From positions 186,001-250,000 of the forward strand of contig JAFEMH010002096.1 of NCBI GenBank assembly GCA_022495995.1: 64,000 nt of DNA, read 5' to 3'. The position numbers and the translations under genes were made by a program. This document shows positions 43,194 through 54,249 of this stretch, one piece after another (positions within the stretch are counted from its first letter, which is position 1; the number at the start of each line of letters is the position of its first letter). The notes beneath the pieces were generated by a model. It saw only the letters and a program-made list of their open reading frames with translations, was not told the DNA's origin and searched no databases. The stretch is from Adenophora triphylla var. japonica. Lineage: Eukaryota; Streptophyta; Magnoliopsida; Asterales; Campanulaceae.

Positions 43194-44797
43194 TGAATGT
43201 GCGCTCGCCGAAAATTAAAATAAAGGAGTCGCCACGCCGTTTTAGAGGAAACATTGAAAACCTTTTTGAGAGAGAAAATGGGTTCGGGGGTCAGGTTACG
43301 TGTTGGGAAGAACCGAGAGTTCACCCAACACGCCTCGTCCGTAGACGAGTCTTTCAATGTTCAACGTTCAAACCATTCAAATGTGTGTGCAAAGTGTGTG
43401 CAACAAGATATGTGTAAAAATGCATAAGAATGCTTTGTTTTATTGCTCAACAAGGGGAAAATACAACTTGTAAGCCATTGACTCTGGGAGGCCACATCCC
43501 ACTTTACATCGAGGACTGAAGACAGATTACAATTAAAACTGAACCTGCTGCATGGGACTCATTGTGTCGCGTGACACAGGACCGAAAGGTTCAGATGTAC
43601 CGCGTGACACAACAAGGTCCTTTGCAGAGGTCCTACAGAACTCACACTACAGCAATCACCAAATGATCAAAATATCAATGACACCAAATGACCACAGAAC
43701 ATCAGCAACACCAAATTATCATAGTATCAACAACATCAAATGATTCAAATATCATACTACAGACTGAACATAAACATAGAGATCCACACGAATCACTTCA
43801 AATGAGTGTGGATATGAATGATCCACACCCGATTTGAAGTTCAATCAACAAACATCGCACATCAGACAGTTGATTTGGAATCGAACAATTAACATAAACC
43901 AAACAGACAGATCACAGGAAGCAACAGATGAATCACAGAAATTTGAACAGAGAGATTGCGGTTTAGGATTTGTTACCCTTGTAGTATCCTCGTTCCTTCA
44001 ACCAAGTTAGGTTGAGGATCTTCAAATCGTCTTCACGGAACAGGTTCGAGCTCAGATTGAAACGGCAATGAGGTCTCTGGAAGCAGGGGAGGCAGTGTGG
44101 TCGTCGGACTTGGGGAAATTGAGGGAAACGGTGGAGGCAACTGTGGATTGGGCCGGAGAAGATGGTGGTGCACGGCTTAGGGGTTGTAACAGGGGCGGCG
44201 TTGTCATAGGACTTGGAGGGAATCGAGAGGAACGGTGGAGATTGAGGGCGTTGGAAAGGGATTCCGGCGAACTGGTTTTTGGGGGATTCAAGGGACGCCG
44301 GGGAGTTGGTTTTGTGAGGGAAGACCGCCGGTAAATGGGAGAGAGGGAGAGCTTGGGTTGAATCGGGATGAGGAAGGTTGAAGGAGGTAGAGCGGCGGGA
44401 TAGAGCTTCGGATTGGAGAAGAGGTTTAAGGGAGAAGATTGGTTGAGGTTTGAAGTCGCCGGTGTAGATGAAGAGGACAGGTGAAGGTTTGGCCGGAGGG
44501 AGAGGAAGCTTGGTTGAGTTTTAGGGAGCTTGGCAATGGATATCTGTGTAATGCGTATAGAGAGAGAGAGGAGAGAGAGAGAGTATGCGTGTTGAGAGAG
44601 AAAGAGAGGAAGTCTGTGTGTGTTAATTATGAGAGAAATGTGAATGAGGCCCCCCCTTTCCAAATGAACGTAAAATGGTATTTAAATGGGGATTGGGAAA
44701 TGGGTTTTGAGCTGGGCCTGGGCTGATGAAATGTGAATTGTAAATTGTCTTTTGAGAGACAATTACAAGATTGTGATTTTGGGTCGGGGTACTCACA
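43194..44797 (-). repeat. Element D 5' LTR (right copy)
   Basis: This 1,604-bp LTR pairs with 36409-38013. Differences are mainly G/A and C/T transitions (for example tcgtag/tcatag, ccgtcgg/ccgccgg) and C-run length. Confidence 0.9.
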
Positions 44798-44802
44798 GGT
44801 TG

Positions 44803-45502
44803 CAGATTCCAGCTATGTCATTGTTCAGTCAACAAAGGCTCTAAATGCAACTCCAAACATGCATTTACTTCCTTGTCTCCTTGTCCCCTCCAATGGCTAT
44901 ATCCAAGCCCATAAAAGGAGTCATCCAAGACTGAAAAAACACTACCCCTATCACACAAAACCTTTACAACCTTACCTTTAACCCTTCTCAACCTGCAACC
45001 AATAATCTAAACATCTTTGAGACACTTGTAACTGACCTCAGGTGTATAAACTAATTTGTAAAACCACTTAAGACTGACTTTAAGTGGGTATTGTACCTTG
45101 CTCAAGTATAGAGCATAATCCCTAATAGACTGTACTTATTAGGAAGAGGAAGTTCAAGGAACTTGCCTATCCAATCCTTTGTAAATCTTAACGGGAACTA
45201 GATTTAAGTGGATTGATCTCACTTGTCAAGATTGACAGTGAGGGTAGACGTAATAGGAGTGAACTCTGAACCACCTTAAAATTCCTTGTGTTCATTTGGT
45301 ACTATCACACAACACACACACACACATCTACACACACTTACACCATTCACCAGTCTTTACATTATTTCAACACTTTTATTCCGCTGCACATTTAACACTT
45401 GCTTTTAAATCCAGTTAATATCTGACAGCTAAGATTTCACCTCAGCTGTCAAAGCTTAACTGTCTAACCTTCCAATCTGATTAAAGTAAACAGGACCTTT
45501 CA
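44803..45502 (+). repeat. C1 3' LTR, right part
   Basis: This continues 35978-36408 after element D, starting cagattccagctatg and ending GGACCTTTCA. The TATA box of the C LTR is altered here to CCCATAAAAGG (near 44908). It has one GACAGCTA at 45424. Confidence 0.9.
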
Positions 45503-45780
45503 ATTTTTATTTTATTTTCATTTAATTTTTTAATGGATTGTGTTTTTATTTTCAAGAAAAAGTTCTTGAAAGCTTAAAGTTTTAATCTTTTAAGTTTTGG
45601 AAGATATGGCGGATAAGAGACGAAATTCAACAACAGAATGTTTATCTGTAAGGGTGAGTTCTCAGATCACTATTATTTTCCCACTTTTGTTTTTGCTTAT
45701 TATCCAATTTTCATTTAATGGGTGGATTTGTATATGGATGTTGTTTTAAATTTGGTTATGCAAATCTGTTATATATGTTA
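45503..45780 (+). other. Flank with a diverged duplicate of the 970-1115 region
   Basis: The block from about 45608 to 45720 (taagagacgaaattcaac, cagatcact, tttgcttattatccaatttc) aligns with 985-1110 at roughly three quarters identity by eye. It lies directly outside the C1 3' LTR and precedes gypsy pol sequence. No gene is visible here. Confidence 0.5.
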
Positions 45781-48112
45781 CTTACCACCGAAAGATGCAT
45801 TGCCCTCAAACGAATGATCCAAAGATGGGTTGACGAAGGCATGCTTGACCGCTATGTCATGAAGAAAGATGGCAAGCGGAAACGGAAGGAGGACTAGAGT
45901 GAAGATGATAACAAGAACGAGGTCATGGAACAGATGCCTCCTAGGGCCAAATTGCACGTGATTCAAGAAGAGGTAGTCTCCACCAGAGAGCTAAGGGACC
46001 AAATTCATGAATTGAGCAAGGTATACCATGTTCCTGCTTGGGTTCATAAAGTGGAAGAGGTCATAAGTTTCTCTCCCAATGAATTGGCTGGAACCCGTGC
46101 AGCCCGTGAGTAACACTTGGTGATAAAGGGTCGAATTGATAATTGTGAATGTGAGAGACTTCTCATTAACACGGGGGCCTCTCGTGATATTATGTACTAC
46201 TCTGCCTTCCATATGATGGATTTGAAAGACACTATCCTGGAACCTTATCATGGAAGGCTAGAAGGTTTTACCAACCGTAAAGTCGGTACAAAGGGAACTG
46301 TTGATCTACAACTGGAAGTTGGGGAACATCCCTTTCGAACCGTGGCTACAGTCACTTTCGTAGTCATGGATATGACAAGTGACTATCACGCCATCTTAGG
46401 CATTCCAAGCCAAGCAAAACATGTGTTGGTCTCCTCCCTTCCTCACCAACGAGTATAATTTCCTACTCGTGGTGGAATTGGATGCGTGAGGGCGACCGCC
46501 AAGGACTTCTTGGAGCATGTCGTGAAGAGCCGAAAAGCATCTAAAAGCGTGGAGATAGATACTCCGGAAGACAACATCAAAATTTCTAAGTCTCTAAAAA
46601 CTACCCACACCAGCTCTAGGATGAGCTATATCCGTGCGGTACTAGAAGAGGAACCTTTGTTCCTAGAAATTGCAGATGACCAGGACATAGTTCCGTCTGT
46701 CCCGGAAACAGATCTTGTTCTCGTCAACGGCCAAAACTCGTGGGCCAACCCTGACTTGAGGATAGTTGATCTGTCTGACGTTGACGAACTGATGGAAGAG
46801 GAAGACCTCAACGTAAATGACAATGAGGGTAGAAGACTTAGAGAAATTATTATTGAATCCTTGGAATTTTGAGACAGTCCAGAAATGGAGCCTGTAGATG
46901 AATTGGAGGAGGTAGTCATCAACCCTGACTACCCTGAGCAAAAAATCAAACTCAGGGGCCAGCTATCCCAAGAATAAAAGGAAGAAATCATCTCCCTCTT
47001 AAAAAATAGTCTTGGTGTCTTCGCTTGGAGAGTTGAAGATATGAGGGGAATTAATGAAGAAGTAGCCCTCCACCGCCTGGAAGTTGACCCGTCTTCTAAA
47101 ACCATTACGTAGAGAAGGAGGATCTTTGCAAGGGACAAGGAGGAAGCTATCAAGGAAGAGGTGCAAAAGTTACTTAGCGCTGGAATCATCCGAGAAGTGA
47201 AATACCCCGTTTGCTTGGCCAACGTGGTGATGGTTAAAAAACAAAATGGGAAGTAGCGAATATGCATTGACTTCACCGATCTCAACAAGGCCTGCTCAAA
47301 GGACAATTACCTTCTCCCCATAATTGATACGTTGGTTGACTCAATAGCTGGACACCGAACTCTCAGTTTCTTAGATGGCTATCATCGATAAAAATGGCGG
47401 AAGAGGACATTGAAAAAATAGCCTTCCAAACATCGGGGGGAAATTATTGTTATGTCATGATGCCCTTTATGCTTAAGAATGCGGGTCCCACGTACCAATG
47501 CATGGTGAATGAAGTGTTCGGAGAACAAATAGGTCGTAACATGGAGGCCTACATTTCTGACATGGTCATAAAGACCAAGGAGGGCATTCATGCCCCTGAC
47601 CTGGAGGAAACCATTAACAATCTTCGAGCAACCAACATGAAGCTAAACCCAAGTAAGTGTGTATTTCGGGGTGACACCCGGAAAATTCCTAGGCTTCATG
47701 GTATCTCAAAGGGGAATAGAGGCAAACCCTGAAAAAATCAAGGCACTTATTGATATGAAGGAACCTACCAACATCAATGAGGTTCAGATATTGAATGGAA
47801 GAATAGCGGCTCTTAGGAGACTCATTGCCAAATCCGACGAGAAGTCACTACCTTTCTTCAATGTCTTGAAGGGGGCTACAAGCTTCTCCTGGACTCCCGA
47901 ATGTACTGAAGCATTCCTCCAGTTGAAGGAGTACTTGGGTTCCCATCCCTTATTAAGCAGTCGGATCGCTGGCGAGATGCTTTATGTCTTCCTAGCCGCC
48001 GCGGACCACGCAGTTGCAGCTGTCCTAGTACGAACTGATGAAGGAACTCAGAAATCAGTCTACTACGTATATAAGGTATTGTCAGACGTGGAAAGCAGAA
48101 TGTTTGAGGGTT
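45781..48112 (+). pseudogene. Decayed Tat-type Ty3/gypsy protease-RT-RNase H
   Basis: Order on the + strand: a Gag end (YVMKKDGKRKRKED); protease with LLINTGASRDIMYYSAFHMM (46160-46210; DTGS-type site changed to NTGA) and DYHAILGIPSQ; then RT with NKACSKDNYLLPIIDTLVDS (47280-47345), LSFLDGYH, IAFQTSGGNYCYVMMPFMLK and AYISDMVIKT (catalytic -DD- damaged to SD). Next are LNPSKCVF, and the RNase H start with [20 protein letters not shown] ending at a stop near 48112. In-frame stops (46111, 46870, 46975, 47110, 47255) and a short deletion near 47389 show it is long dead. The motifs place it in the Tat/Athila side of gypsy. Confidence 0.88.
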
Positions 48113-48460
48113 GACCTGGCTACTAATGAGGTTGAAAAGGTGAAGAAGGAGTTAGAGAATCTTACTACCAGGATGCTAGAGGTTGAAGAAGAACACATTA
48201 AGGAGGTGGACGGAGAAAAAGAGGAGTTCATGATGGATGCCACCAAATTGGTGATGGAGAGCAGGATCAACATGATAAAGGAATTTGAGATGGGGCAACA
48301 TGTTGGATGGAAGATTGAAGATGAAGTGACCATGTTGAACGCTTTTCTGGGTGAGAGTGTGGATGGTTGAGAAGTCAACTCACAAGAAGTCAAGTTGCTA
48401 GCACAAAGCGAAGGTATGGATGGTAAGGAGGGTGAAGTTGTACCTGTAGCAAAAATCTGA
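48113..48460 (+). pseudogene. Coiled-coil retroelement ORF remnant
   Basis: Starting right after the truncated RNase H, VEKVKKELENLTTRMLEVEE and FMMDATKLVMESRINMIKEF give about 85 codons of heptad-rich sequence. They end near 48368, with a further short open part. Similar Lys/Glu-rich readings with an MIKEFEMGQHVGW-like motif occur in plant retroelement gag-adjacent ORFs; the exact family is not known to me. It appears joined to the gypsy fragment by deletion. Confidence 0.45.
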
Positions 48461-49404
48461 AAACAATTTATTTTCAATGTTTTTGGACAATTTATGGTTG
48501 TGTGTTTTATTCTTCATGCCTTTGTTGGCATGCAAACTTGGTTAAAATAGGGGAGTGTCCCTAAGACGTTTTTTATATTTGGTTTGTAACAGGCTCATAA
48601 GATTCTATACATTTCTTTTGATTGATGTTGGGATGGTTCAACATCTTAGGTTCGTATGGCGTTTTGAACTTTATTTACCTTTTAATGGTATTTTCCAAGT
48701 TTGGTAGTGCTTTTATCTGTTTGATAACTTCTTCTGTTGGATTATTGATTTATAATGAGCTTTTTAAGATTGAATGCAACATTTAAAGTGATCTTAGGCA
48801 ACATGTAAATTTTATAACCAATTTGGTAAAGATAACATGCAACGATGTTATAACCGATTTGTACAGATAACATGCAACGATGTTATAACCGATTTGTAAA
48901 GATAACATGCAATAATGTTATAACTGATTTGTGATGACATGTAGAAATGTCATTTTTTCTGTGTCCTTTTGGGTAACATGTTCAATGTTACAACCTTAGT
49001 TCACAACTTTGATTTAAATGGAAGTCATAATTCATATAATAAGATGAATTAAGTCCAACCTTTTAAATCAAGTATGAAAATCGTGCCCCCAGGCGATAAT
49101 ACAATAATAGTTCCATATGCATGCTTCATTCTACTTTTGCGTATGAAAAGATTATGTACCTTATATCATCAAGAAAAACTTATCATTTCAAGGCGCTTAA
49201 CACATTGTCTCAGATGTCCTCTTATCCAACATGTTGAGGGATTTTCGTCATGTAACATAGAAACATGTTAGAATTAGGTGTTAGCTTAGCTAACACCCCA
49301 CCCATGCTTAAATTAGTAAGGGTTTATTTAAATAAAAGGAACAAGAATTTGAAAGATGTTAATAAGAGATTCATACATTGACGTTAAAATTTTAACTTAC
49401 ATGT
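48461..49404. other. Noncoding stretch with a 38-bp tandem repeat (48800-48935)
   Basis: No gene is visible. Three to four diverged units of about 38 bp (core gataacatgcaacgatgttataaccgatttgt) lie at 48805-48925. Each includes a short inverted pair aacat/atgtt. The remainder is AT-rich. Confidence 0.65.
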
Positions 49405-49655
49405 AGTAGTGCTTAAGATGTTTAGCATTCGAGCTTCTATCCACTTAGAAAAGTAGTCCGTCATTACTAACATAAAGAGTCTCCCTCCTGGGGCTTTCGG
49501 TAATTTACCAACTATGTCCATGCCCTACTGCATGAATGGCCAGGATGAAAGTACATAATGTAAAGGTTCAGCAGGTTGGTATAAGATGTTGCTATGTCGT
49601 TGGCAAGCATCTCATTTCAAGGCATAGTCCATCGCATCTTGTCTAATTGTTGGCT
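49405..49655 (-). pseudogene. Gypsy (Tat-type) integrase fragment in inverted orientation
   Basis: The minus strand reads ACQRHSNILYQPAEPLHYVL, SSWPFMQ, then after a stop GMDIVGKLPKAPGGRLFML and VMTDYFSKWIEARML. That is the zinc-finger end and the first catalytic block of gypsy integrase (normally WPF--WG-D--GP--, VDYFTKW-EA). It lies opposite to the pol remnant at 45781-48112, so either it comes from another copy or the region was inverted. Confidence 0.8.
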
Positions 49656-49689
49656 AGTAACACCCTGTCCTAAGTGCTTTTGATGATAA

Positions 49690-51490
49690 TGATTTGCCCC
49701 AGAATGAAGATAATAATCCAACTAGTTTCAATGAAAAGGCACTAAATGCCGTCTATGAATGGGTTGACATGCATATGTTCAAACTCATTTAAAATAGTCC
49801 CACTGCAAAAGATGCTTGGGATACTTTACAATGATTTTATGAAGGTGATGGTAGTGTCCGAGAAACGAAGCTTAGGGGTCTCACTAGCAGGTTTGAAAGA
49901 TTAAGAATGGGTGAAAATGAAGATATTTCTTCTTATTTTGAAAAGTTTATTGATATTTCAAATGAGTGTCAAGTATTAGGAGAACCTTTTATTAATAAAC
50001 AACTTGTTTAGAAACCTAATCGTAATCTTCCCGAACGTTTCAATATTAAAGTTTCTGCTATTAAAGAGGCCCATAATCTTTCAACTATGGATATTAATTC
50101 CTTGATGAACATTTTGAAAAAATTTGAATTAAATCTTAATGAGCAAACCGAAGCTTCAAAGGGCAAAAAAAATTGCCTTAAAAGTTGAATCTTCGGACAC
50201 AATAGTGGATGATGAAGATAAAGCCTTCGAGGAATTAGACAAGAATACAAGTGTAGCTTTACTTTCAAAGAATATAATTCCATGCATAGAAAGTTTAACA
50301 ATGTGCAGGTTAAAGCTAAGGATCAACAATCCAAAATGCATAGGTTTGTGCTTGATAGTTGGGATCCGATTGTCATGGATCTAAGTGCATCAACAAACGA
50401 GGCACCGTTGAAGTACACGCAAGTCAGAGATTTCATCCTTGGCATAGAGTTGCAAAGGAAGAGGAAGGGAGAGACTTTCGTACAAGCACTAAAGGTGGGA
50501 GTGGTAAAGGGAGGAGGGGAGGACCGAGATCTAAAAAGCATCCGGCAAAGTGCTACAAGTGTGGTGTAAGGGTCATACAAGTTATGACTGCCCGGATAAT
50601 TCTAACATAGGTGACGGTCACGCGGGACTCGCCGAGGAGTACATTGCAGATGAATTGTTCTTGAGAGAAAAGAAGTCAGATGAGGCCTGGGTATTAGATT
50701 CAGGTGCATCATTTCATTGATGTAGTGACTTAGATGAGATGGAGCAATACACCTCAGGTGATTTTGGAGTGGTCTATCTTGTTGATGTTCAACCTTTGAA
50801 GATCGTGGGAAAAGGGGATGTACAGATCAAGACACAAAGTAGGGTTGTTTTGGAGTTGCTTGATGTGAGGCACACTCCTAGCTTGAAGAGGAGATTGATT
50901 TCCGTTGGAAAGTTAGACAATGAAGGGTATAGATTAACCTTCAATGGTGGGTCATGGAAAATAAAAAAGGAGAGGAGGTAGTAGCTCTAGGGAGAAAGGA
51001 GAAGATGTTGTACACTAAACAACATTATTCGCTCGGGTGGGAGCAAGAGGCTAGCCGACTGGCTTGTTGGTGAAAAAGGGAGAGCCATCAAAAAACGACA
51101 GGTTAGGAGGAGGATGACTCAAAGTTGATCATCGTGGAGAACAATTCACGCGGACCTAATAGGGAGCGAGGAAACACCACAAGCATTCAATGCAAAAGAA
51201 AAAGGGAGACCGTGTTTCATGGAGTGGAATTGCGAGGAAAGTGGGTTTGAAAGGAGAAGGCGATGTTGGACTTGCTTAGAGGAATCAAAGGAGAAATTGG
51301 TTTGGAGAGGCAAGAGGAATCCAACATGGAGAGGTTAGCGTCGCTTCGCTTCAACACGCCGTAGAACTTGAACGAGGAGGCTCGGTGATATCAAGTCAGT
51401 ATGGGAGTTAAATGTGTTCGGAGGATCATTCCATGGTGGGAGTTGACGGTTAGGGTCTATGGTTATGGTTTTAGTCTTCAGGTGGGAGAT
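49690..51490 (+). pseudogene. Tnt1-like copia gag and protease remnant, pol deleted
   Basis: Copia Gag motifs appear in order: SPTAKDAWDTLQ, RETKLRGLTSRFERLRMGEN, SSYFEKFIDISNECQVLGEP, NLPERFNIKVSAIKEAHNLS and LMNILKKFELNLNEQ (49800-50140). A damaged zinc knuckle follows (CYKCG, then after a frameshift GHTSYDC, 50552-50592). The protease region has EAWVLDSGASFH (50689-50720; DSG intact) and LKRRLISVGKLDNEGYRLTF. No integrase or RT follows; after about 51020 the sequence is unrecognised up to a PPT-LTR junction at 51480-51490. It is an internally deleted, frameshifted element. No 5' LTR was found in the window. Confidence 0.82.
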
Positions 51491-51898
51491 TGTTGGGAGT
51501 GGAGTCCTAAAACAACATGGATTATGGAGGAGAAAAGGAAGCCTAAATCATTAAGGAGTTTGGGTTGAGATCGAATTGCAAACCAAGGATAAAAAGGAAA
51601 GAGAAATTCGTCGGGAGGGGCGACACGGCCATGCTAAGGAGGCATACACGGTCGTGCCACTGAAGATAAGTTTCTTTGATTTTTACCAACAATCAGAGTA
51701 TGCCTGTTACACGTACAGGCCTAACGGCCTACGATATTGCTCTGCGTCACCCGATTAATAAGTTTTTCTTTTAGAAAACTTCATCTTAGATCCTTGTAGG
51801 CTTTAAAATGAATTACAAAATGGTCCATGGAAGACGTTAAATAAGTCTAGGAGTCCTCATGTAGAAATAGATGATTTCCGGGATGTGGTACATATAGG
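51478..51898 (+). repeat. Probable PPT and partial 3' LTR of the Tnt1-like remnant
   Basis: CAGGTGGGAGAT followed by TGTTGGGAGTGGAGTCC (LTR start 51491) is the usual PPT/LTR junction of Tnt1-type copia elements. The LTR right end is not identified; a hAT-like MITE starts at 51899 and may lie within it. Confidence 0.65.
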
Positions 51899-52414
51899 TA
51901 GAGCCGTCAATTCGGGATTAGGAGATGGGACGGGACGGGTCGTCTCGAATTCTTCGCGGGCCTAAAATACCTCGTCCCATCCCAAATCTACCTCGGGACG
52001 CGGGATAATACGGGACAATGCGGGACAAGAAGCTTCTAATATTATAAAACTAAAATCCAACTGAGATGATGTTAAAACATTAAATTGAAAGCATAAGATA
52101 AATCTTTTACAATCCAACAAGATCAAAAACTTTTGAATTTCATAAAACAGCTTAATCAACGCAAAAGACACTGTATAGTTGAAAAAGAAAACTAAAGATT
52201 AAGTGCTAAAATACCTTTGAGGTTAAAATAAAATAAATATTAAGGTTAAAAAAATGCGGGACGTACCGTCCCATCCCGCTTTGTCTTGCGTCCCACACGG
52301 GATGTCCAAAATAGGCCCGCTTTTATACGAAATTAGAATATACTATCCCGTCTTGTCCCATTTATATGACGGGACGGGACGTCCTGAAGAGACGATCCCA
52401 AATTGACGGCTCTA
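51899..52414. mobile_element. hAT-like MITE (516 bp)
   Basis: Terminal inverted repeats TAGAGCCGTCAATTCGGGA and TCCCAAATTGACGGCTCTA are imperfect by one or two bases. They are flanked by an 8-bp duplication with one mismatch (CATATAGG 51891-51898, CTTATAGG 52415-52422). The subterminal parts are rich in GGGACGGGAC-type repeats on both sides. The middle is AT-rich and noncoding. The 8-bp TSD supports the hAT superfamily. Confidence 0.88.
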
Positions 52415-52616
52415 CTTATAGGTCTGCTGGTCGGCCGTTAATTAACGTAATCTCAATGATTGATTGCGGGCGTTGTCAATAACAAAGTGATCAAAAAAAT
52501 ATTGAGGACCCACATGACAACAAATGTTTTTTATTTTAATATATTGGGGTACATGAATGTTTCTGATGCAATTGCCCCAGAGGCAATTAATGAATACTAG
52601 TTAATAAAAGTAAAAA

Positions 52617-53975
52617 TCAACCACCACATGTTTCAGGTTTAAAGAACAGGGAATTTTCATTAAGATCGTAGACGAAACGCGTATCCTGTTGCTGCAATGA
52701 TCCCAAAATGTTAGGCCAATCACTAGCGGCTTCCAGCATCTTAAGGCAGAAAGTTTTACGTTCCCAATTGAAAAGGTACACACTTGTCACAGGCAAATCA
52801 AGTTGAGCAGAGTCCTCTAAATGAAACGAAATGGTCTGCAAGTAGTCCGTTAGAAGTCGACGGGATATCAGGTTATAGCGATAGCAGAGATCTGACTTGC
52901 CAGAAATTCGAGTGAAGTATCCAGTGTTCGAGAGATGGTTCACAATCTTGGATTTGATTCCAAGGTAAGCGACACTGGTTAAAAACGTGAATGGAGAACC
53001 AGTGTCAAGGAGTAAACCCCCGTTACCACCATAAGGATTTCGAGCAAATGTCCCTGGAGGAAGATTAAGGCGCTCTTCTCCAACCGAGATATCAAGTAGA
53101 TTGATAAACCATCCATGATGATCATTGCTGTGTTCAATAAAAGGGACCGTTTGAAGATTTCCTTCAGGGGTGTTCGGAATATCATCTCCAAACGTGACCA
53201 AGTTAACCACACTTGGAGCTGTGTTGACATCAACGAGGCAGTAAGAGAATCGGCCTTTTCCGCCATGTTGACTCAACTGGCTGGGAAAAGAATCGGGGTG
53301 CCTACTCATTCCTAAGACTCCAGATATTATAGTGTTGGAAGGGAATCCAAAACCACCTGTCACCAATGAGCACCCGAAACGTATGTTGGAAGCAGTTTGG
53401 GCTGGATTATTATCCAAGGAAGAAAAAGTGTCGTAGGAAGCAATTCCCTTGGTATACTGTCCGCTTATGTATCCAGATTGGTACTGGCATTGACGTCCGA
53501 TTCTGATGTAAATGGGGGCTTTACAGTTGATATCATCAGAAGACATTTCACGATAAGTGGTGGATAGTTCGGGATTGAACTTGGCCGTTGATTGGGGGAA
53601 GCATGTGGTACAAGAAGCACACTGTGTCCACGAACGAAAACCCCCGGTGTCAAGTAGTAGGAATACTTTCTGGGCTGGGGTTCCTATACTCATTTCAACC
53701 ACGATTCTTTCTTCCTCATTTGTGAGAGGAGGCTGGATCACATCGGTATGAATGGTTTTGTTAGCAGATGATTTATTAAACGAAGTCCAGTAAAAAGCTC
53801 GGTCCTTTGAGGCATGGACATAGGACTTATACCTCTCACGAAAGGTATTATTTCTGTGGGAGGCACGAATGAGCTTTAGGCTAAAGGCAGCAGGTTTAGA
53901 GGAAGTTTTTGGGATGTGAAAGGTCATTAGAAAGATTAGAAGAATGATTGCAAGTATGGCTTTGATTCCAGCCAT
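52617..53975 (-). CDS. Pepsin-like aspartic protease, nepenthesin type (452 aa)
   Basis: This is an intact single-exon gene. Residues 1-26 form a hydrophobic signal peptide (IKAILAIILLIFLMTFHI), so the product is probably secreted, vacuolar or extracellular. A propeptide follows to about residue 85. The first catalytic site is D109-T-G-G (FLLLDTGGFRSWTQC), with Gly in place of the usual Ser; the second is D324-T-G-S (GGLLLDTGSPFTFL). Cys residues between 119 and 162 (CASCTTCFPQ, INCKAP, RQCQYQSG) fit the nepenthesin-type insert. SGVLGMSRHPDSFPSQL and ILGSLQQQDTRFVYDLNEN are family hallmarks. Length is normal for this A1 family (CDR1/nepenthesin group). It is the only intact host-like gene seen, flanked by transposon debris on both sides. 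Substrate and role are not predictable from sequence. Confidence 0.92.
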   Translation of the reverse strand: MAGIKAILAIILLIFLMTFHIPKTSSKPAAFSLKLIRASHRNNTFRERYKSYVHASKDRAFYWTSFNKSSANKTIHTDVIQPPLTNEEERIVVEMSIGTPAQKVFLLLDTGGFRSWTQCASCTTCFPQSTAKFNPELSTTYREMSSDDINCKAPIYIRIGRQCQYQSGYISGQYTKGIASYDTFSSLDNNPAQTASNIRFGCSLVTGGFGFPSNTIISGVLGMSRHPDSFPSQLSQHGGKGRFSYCLVDVNTAPSVVNLVTFGDDIPNTPEGNLQTVPFIEHSNDHHGWFINLLDISVGEERLNLPPGTFARNPYGGNGGLLLDTGSPFTFLTSVAYLGIKSKIVNHLSNTGYFTRISGKSDLCYRYNLISRRLLTDYLQTISFHLEDSAQLDLPVTSVYLFNWERKTFCLKMLEAASDWPNILGSLQQQDTRFVYDLNENSLFFKPETCGG

Positions 53976-54009
53976 GTTTGGGGGATGAATGGATCATTTA
54001 GTCACCTCT

Positions 54010-54023
54010 CCTTTATATATATT
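54010..54023 (-). promoter_or_regulatory. TATA box of the aspartic protease gene
   Basis: The minus strand reads ATATATATAAAGG, about 40 bp upstream of the ATG at 53975, so the leader would be very short. Confidence 0.6.
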
Positions 54024-54172
54024 CTTTGGGAGGACGAAATGACACACTTTTCTCTTAAATCTTTGTCAAAGTAAATTACATAAATAAGTAGAGCATTATG
54101 TATATTTGAATACTAATTCCTAATATTTCATATGATTTTGGAAATATAAAAGAGAAAAAAAGTCTCACCATG

Positions 54173-54173
<1 letters not shown>

Positions 54174-54246
<73 letters not shown>
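54174..54246. repeat. (TA)n microsatellite
   Basis: An uninterrupted TA dinucleotide run of about 73 bp lies about 200 bp upstream of the protease start codon. Confidence 0.97.

Positions 54247-54249
<3 letters not shown>

Larger units (their letters stand above)
36409..44797 (-). mobile_element. Element D: coding-poor LTR element (LARD-like) inside the C1 3' LTR
   Basis: LTRs of 1.6 kb (36409-38013, 43194-44797) begin TGAATGTGCGC and end GTACTCACA on the + strand. The flanks GTTTG (36404-36408) and GGTTG (44798-44802) are a one-mismatch TSD within the family-C LTR sequence. A tRNA-like PBS at 43175-43192 fixes the orientation as minus. The 5.2-kb interior has no protease, RT, integrase or CCHC motif in any frame, so it is non-autonomous. 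By eye the LTRs differ at about 13 sites, mostly transitions, so it is younger than C1. The PBS type suggests relatedness to Tat/Ogre gypsy elements. Confidence 0.88.
25647..45502 (+). mobile_element. Element C1: family-C copia element lacking PBS, gag 5' end and RT core
   Basis: The order on the + strand is LTR (25647-26773), gag 3' part, protease, integrase, RNase H, antisense gene, sense accessory gene, PPT, and a 3' LTR of about 1.13 kb split by element D (35978-36408 and 44803-45502). The LTR pair is visibly more diverged than those of A, B or D, so C1 is older. A Stowaway MITE sits in the divergent promoter region. RT is deleted between the integrase linker and its last residues. It is classed as Sirevirus-like from RNase H, integrase and accessory gene position. 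Confidence 0.85.

Noticed and set aside
18339..45502. E LTR and C1 3' LTR as the two ends of one large element
   Set aside because: They are in opposite orientations, have different lengths, and the flanking 5-mers (taatt and atttt) do not match.
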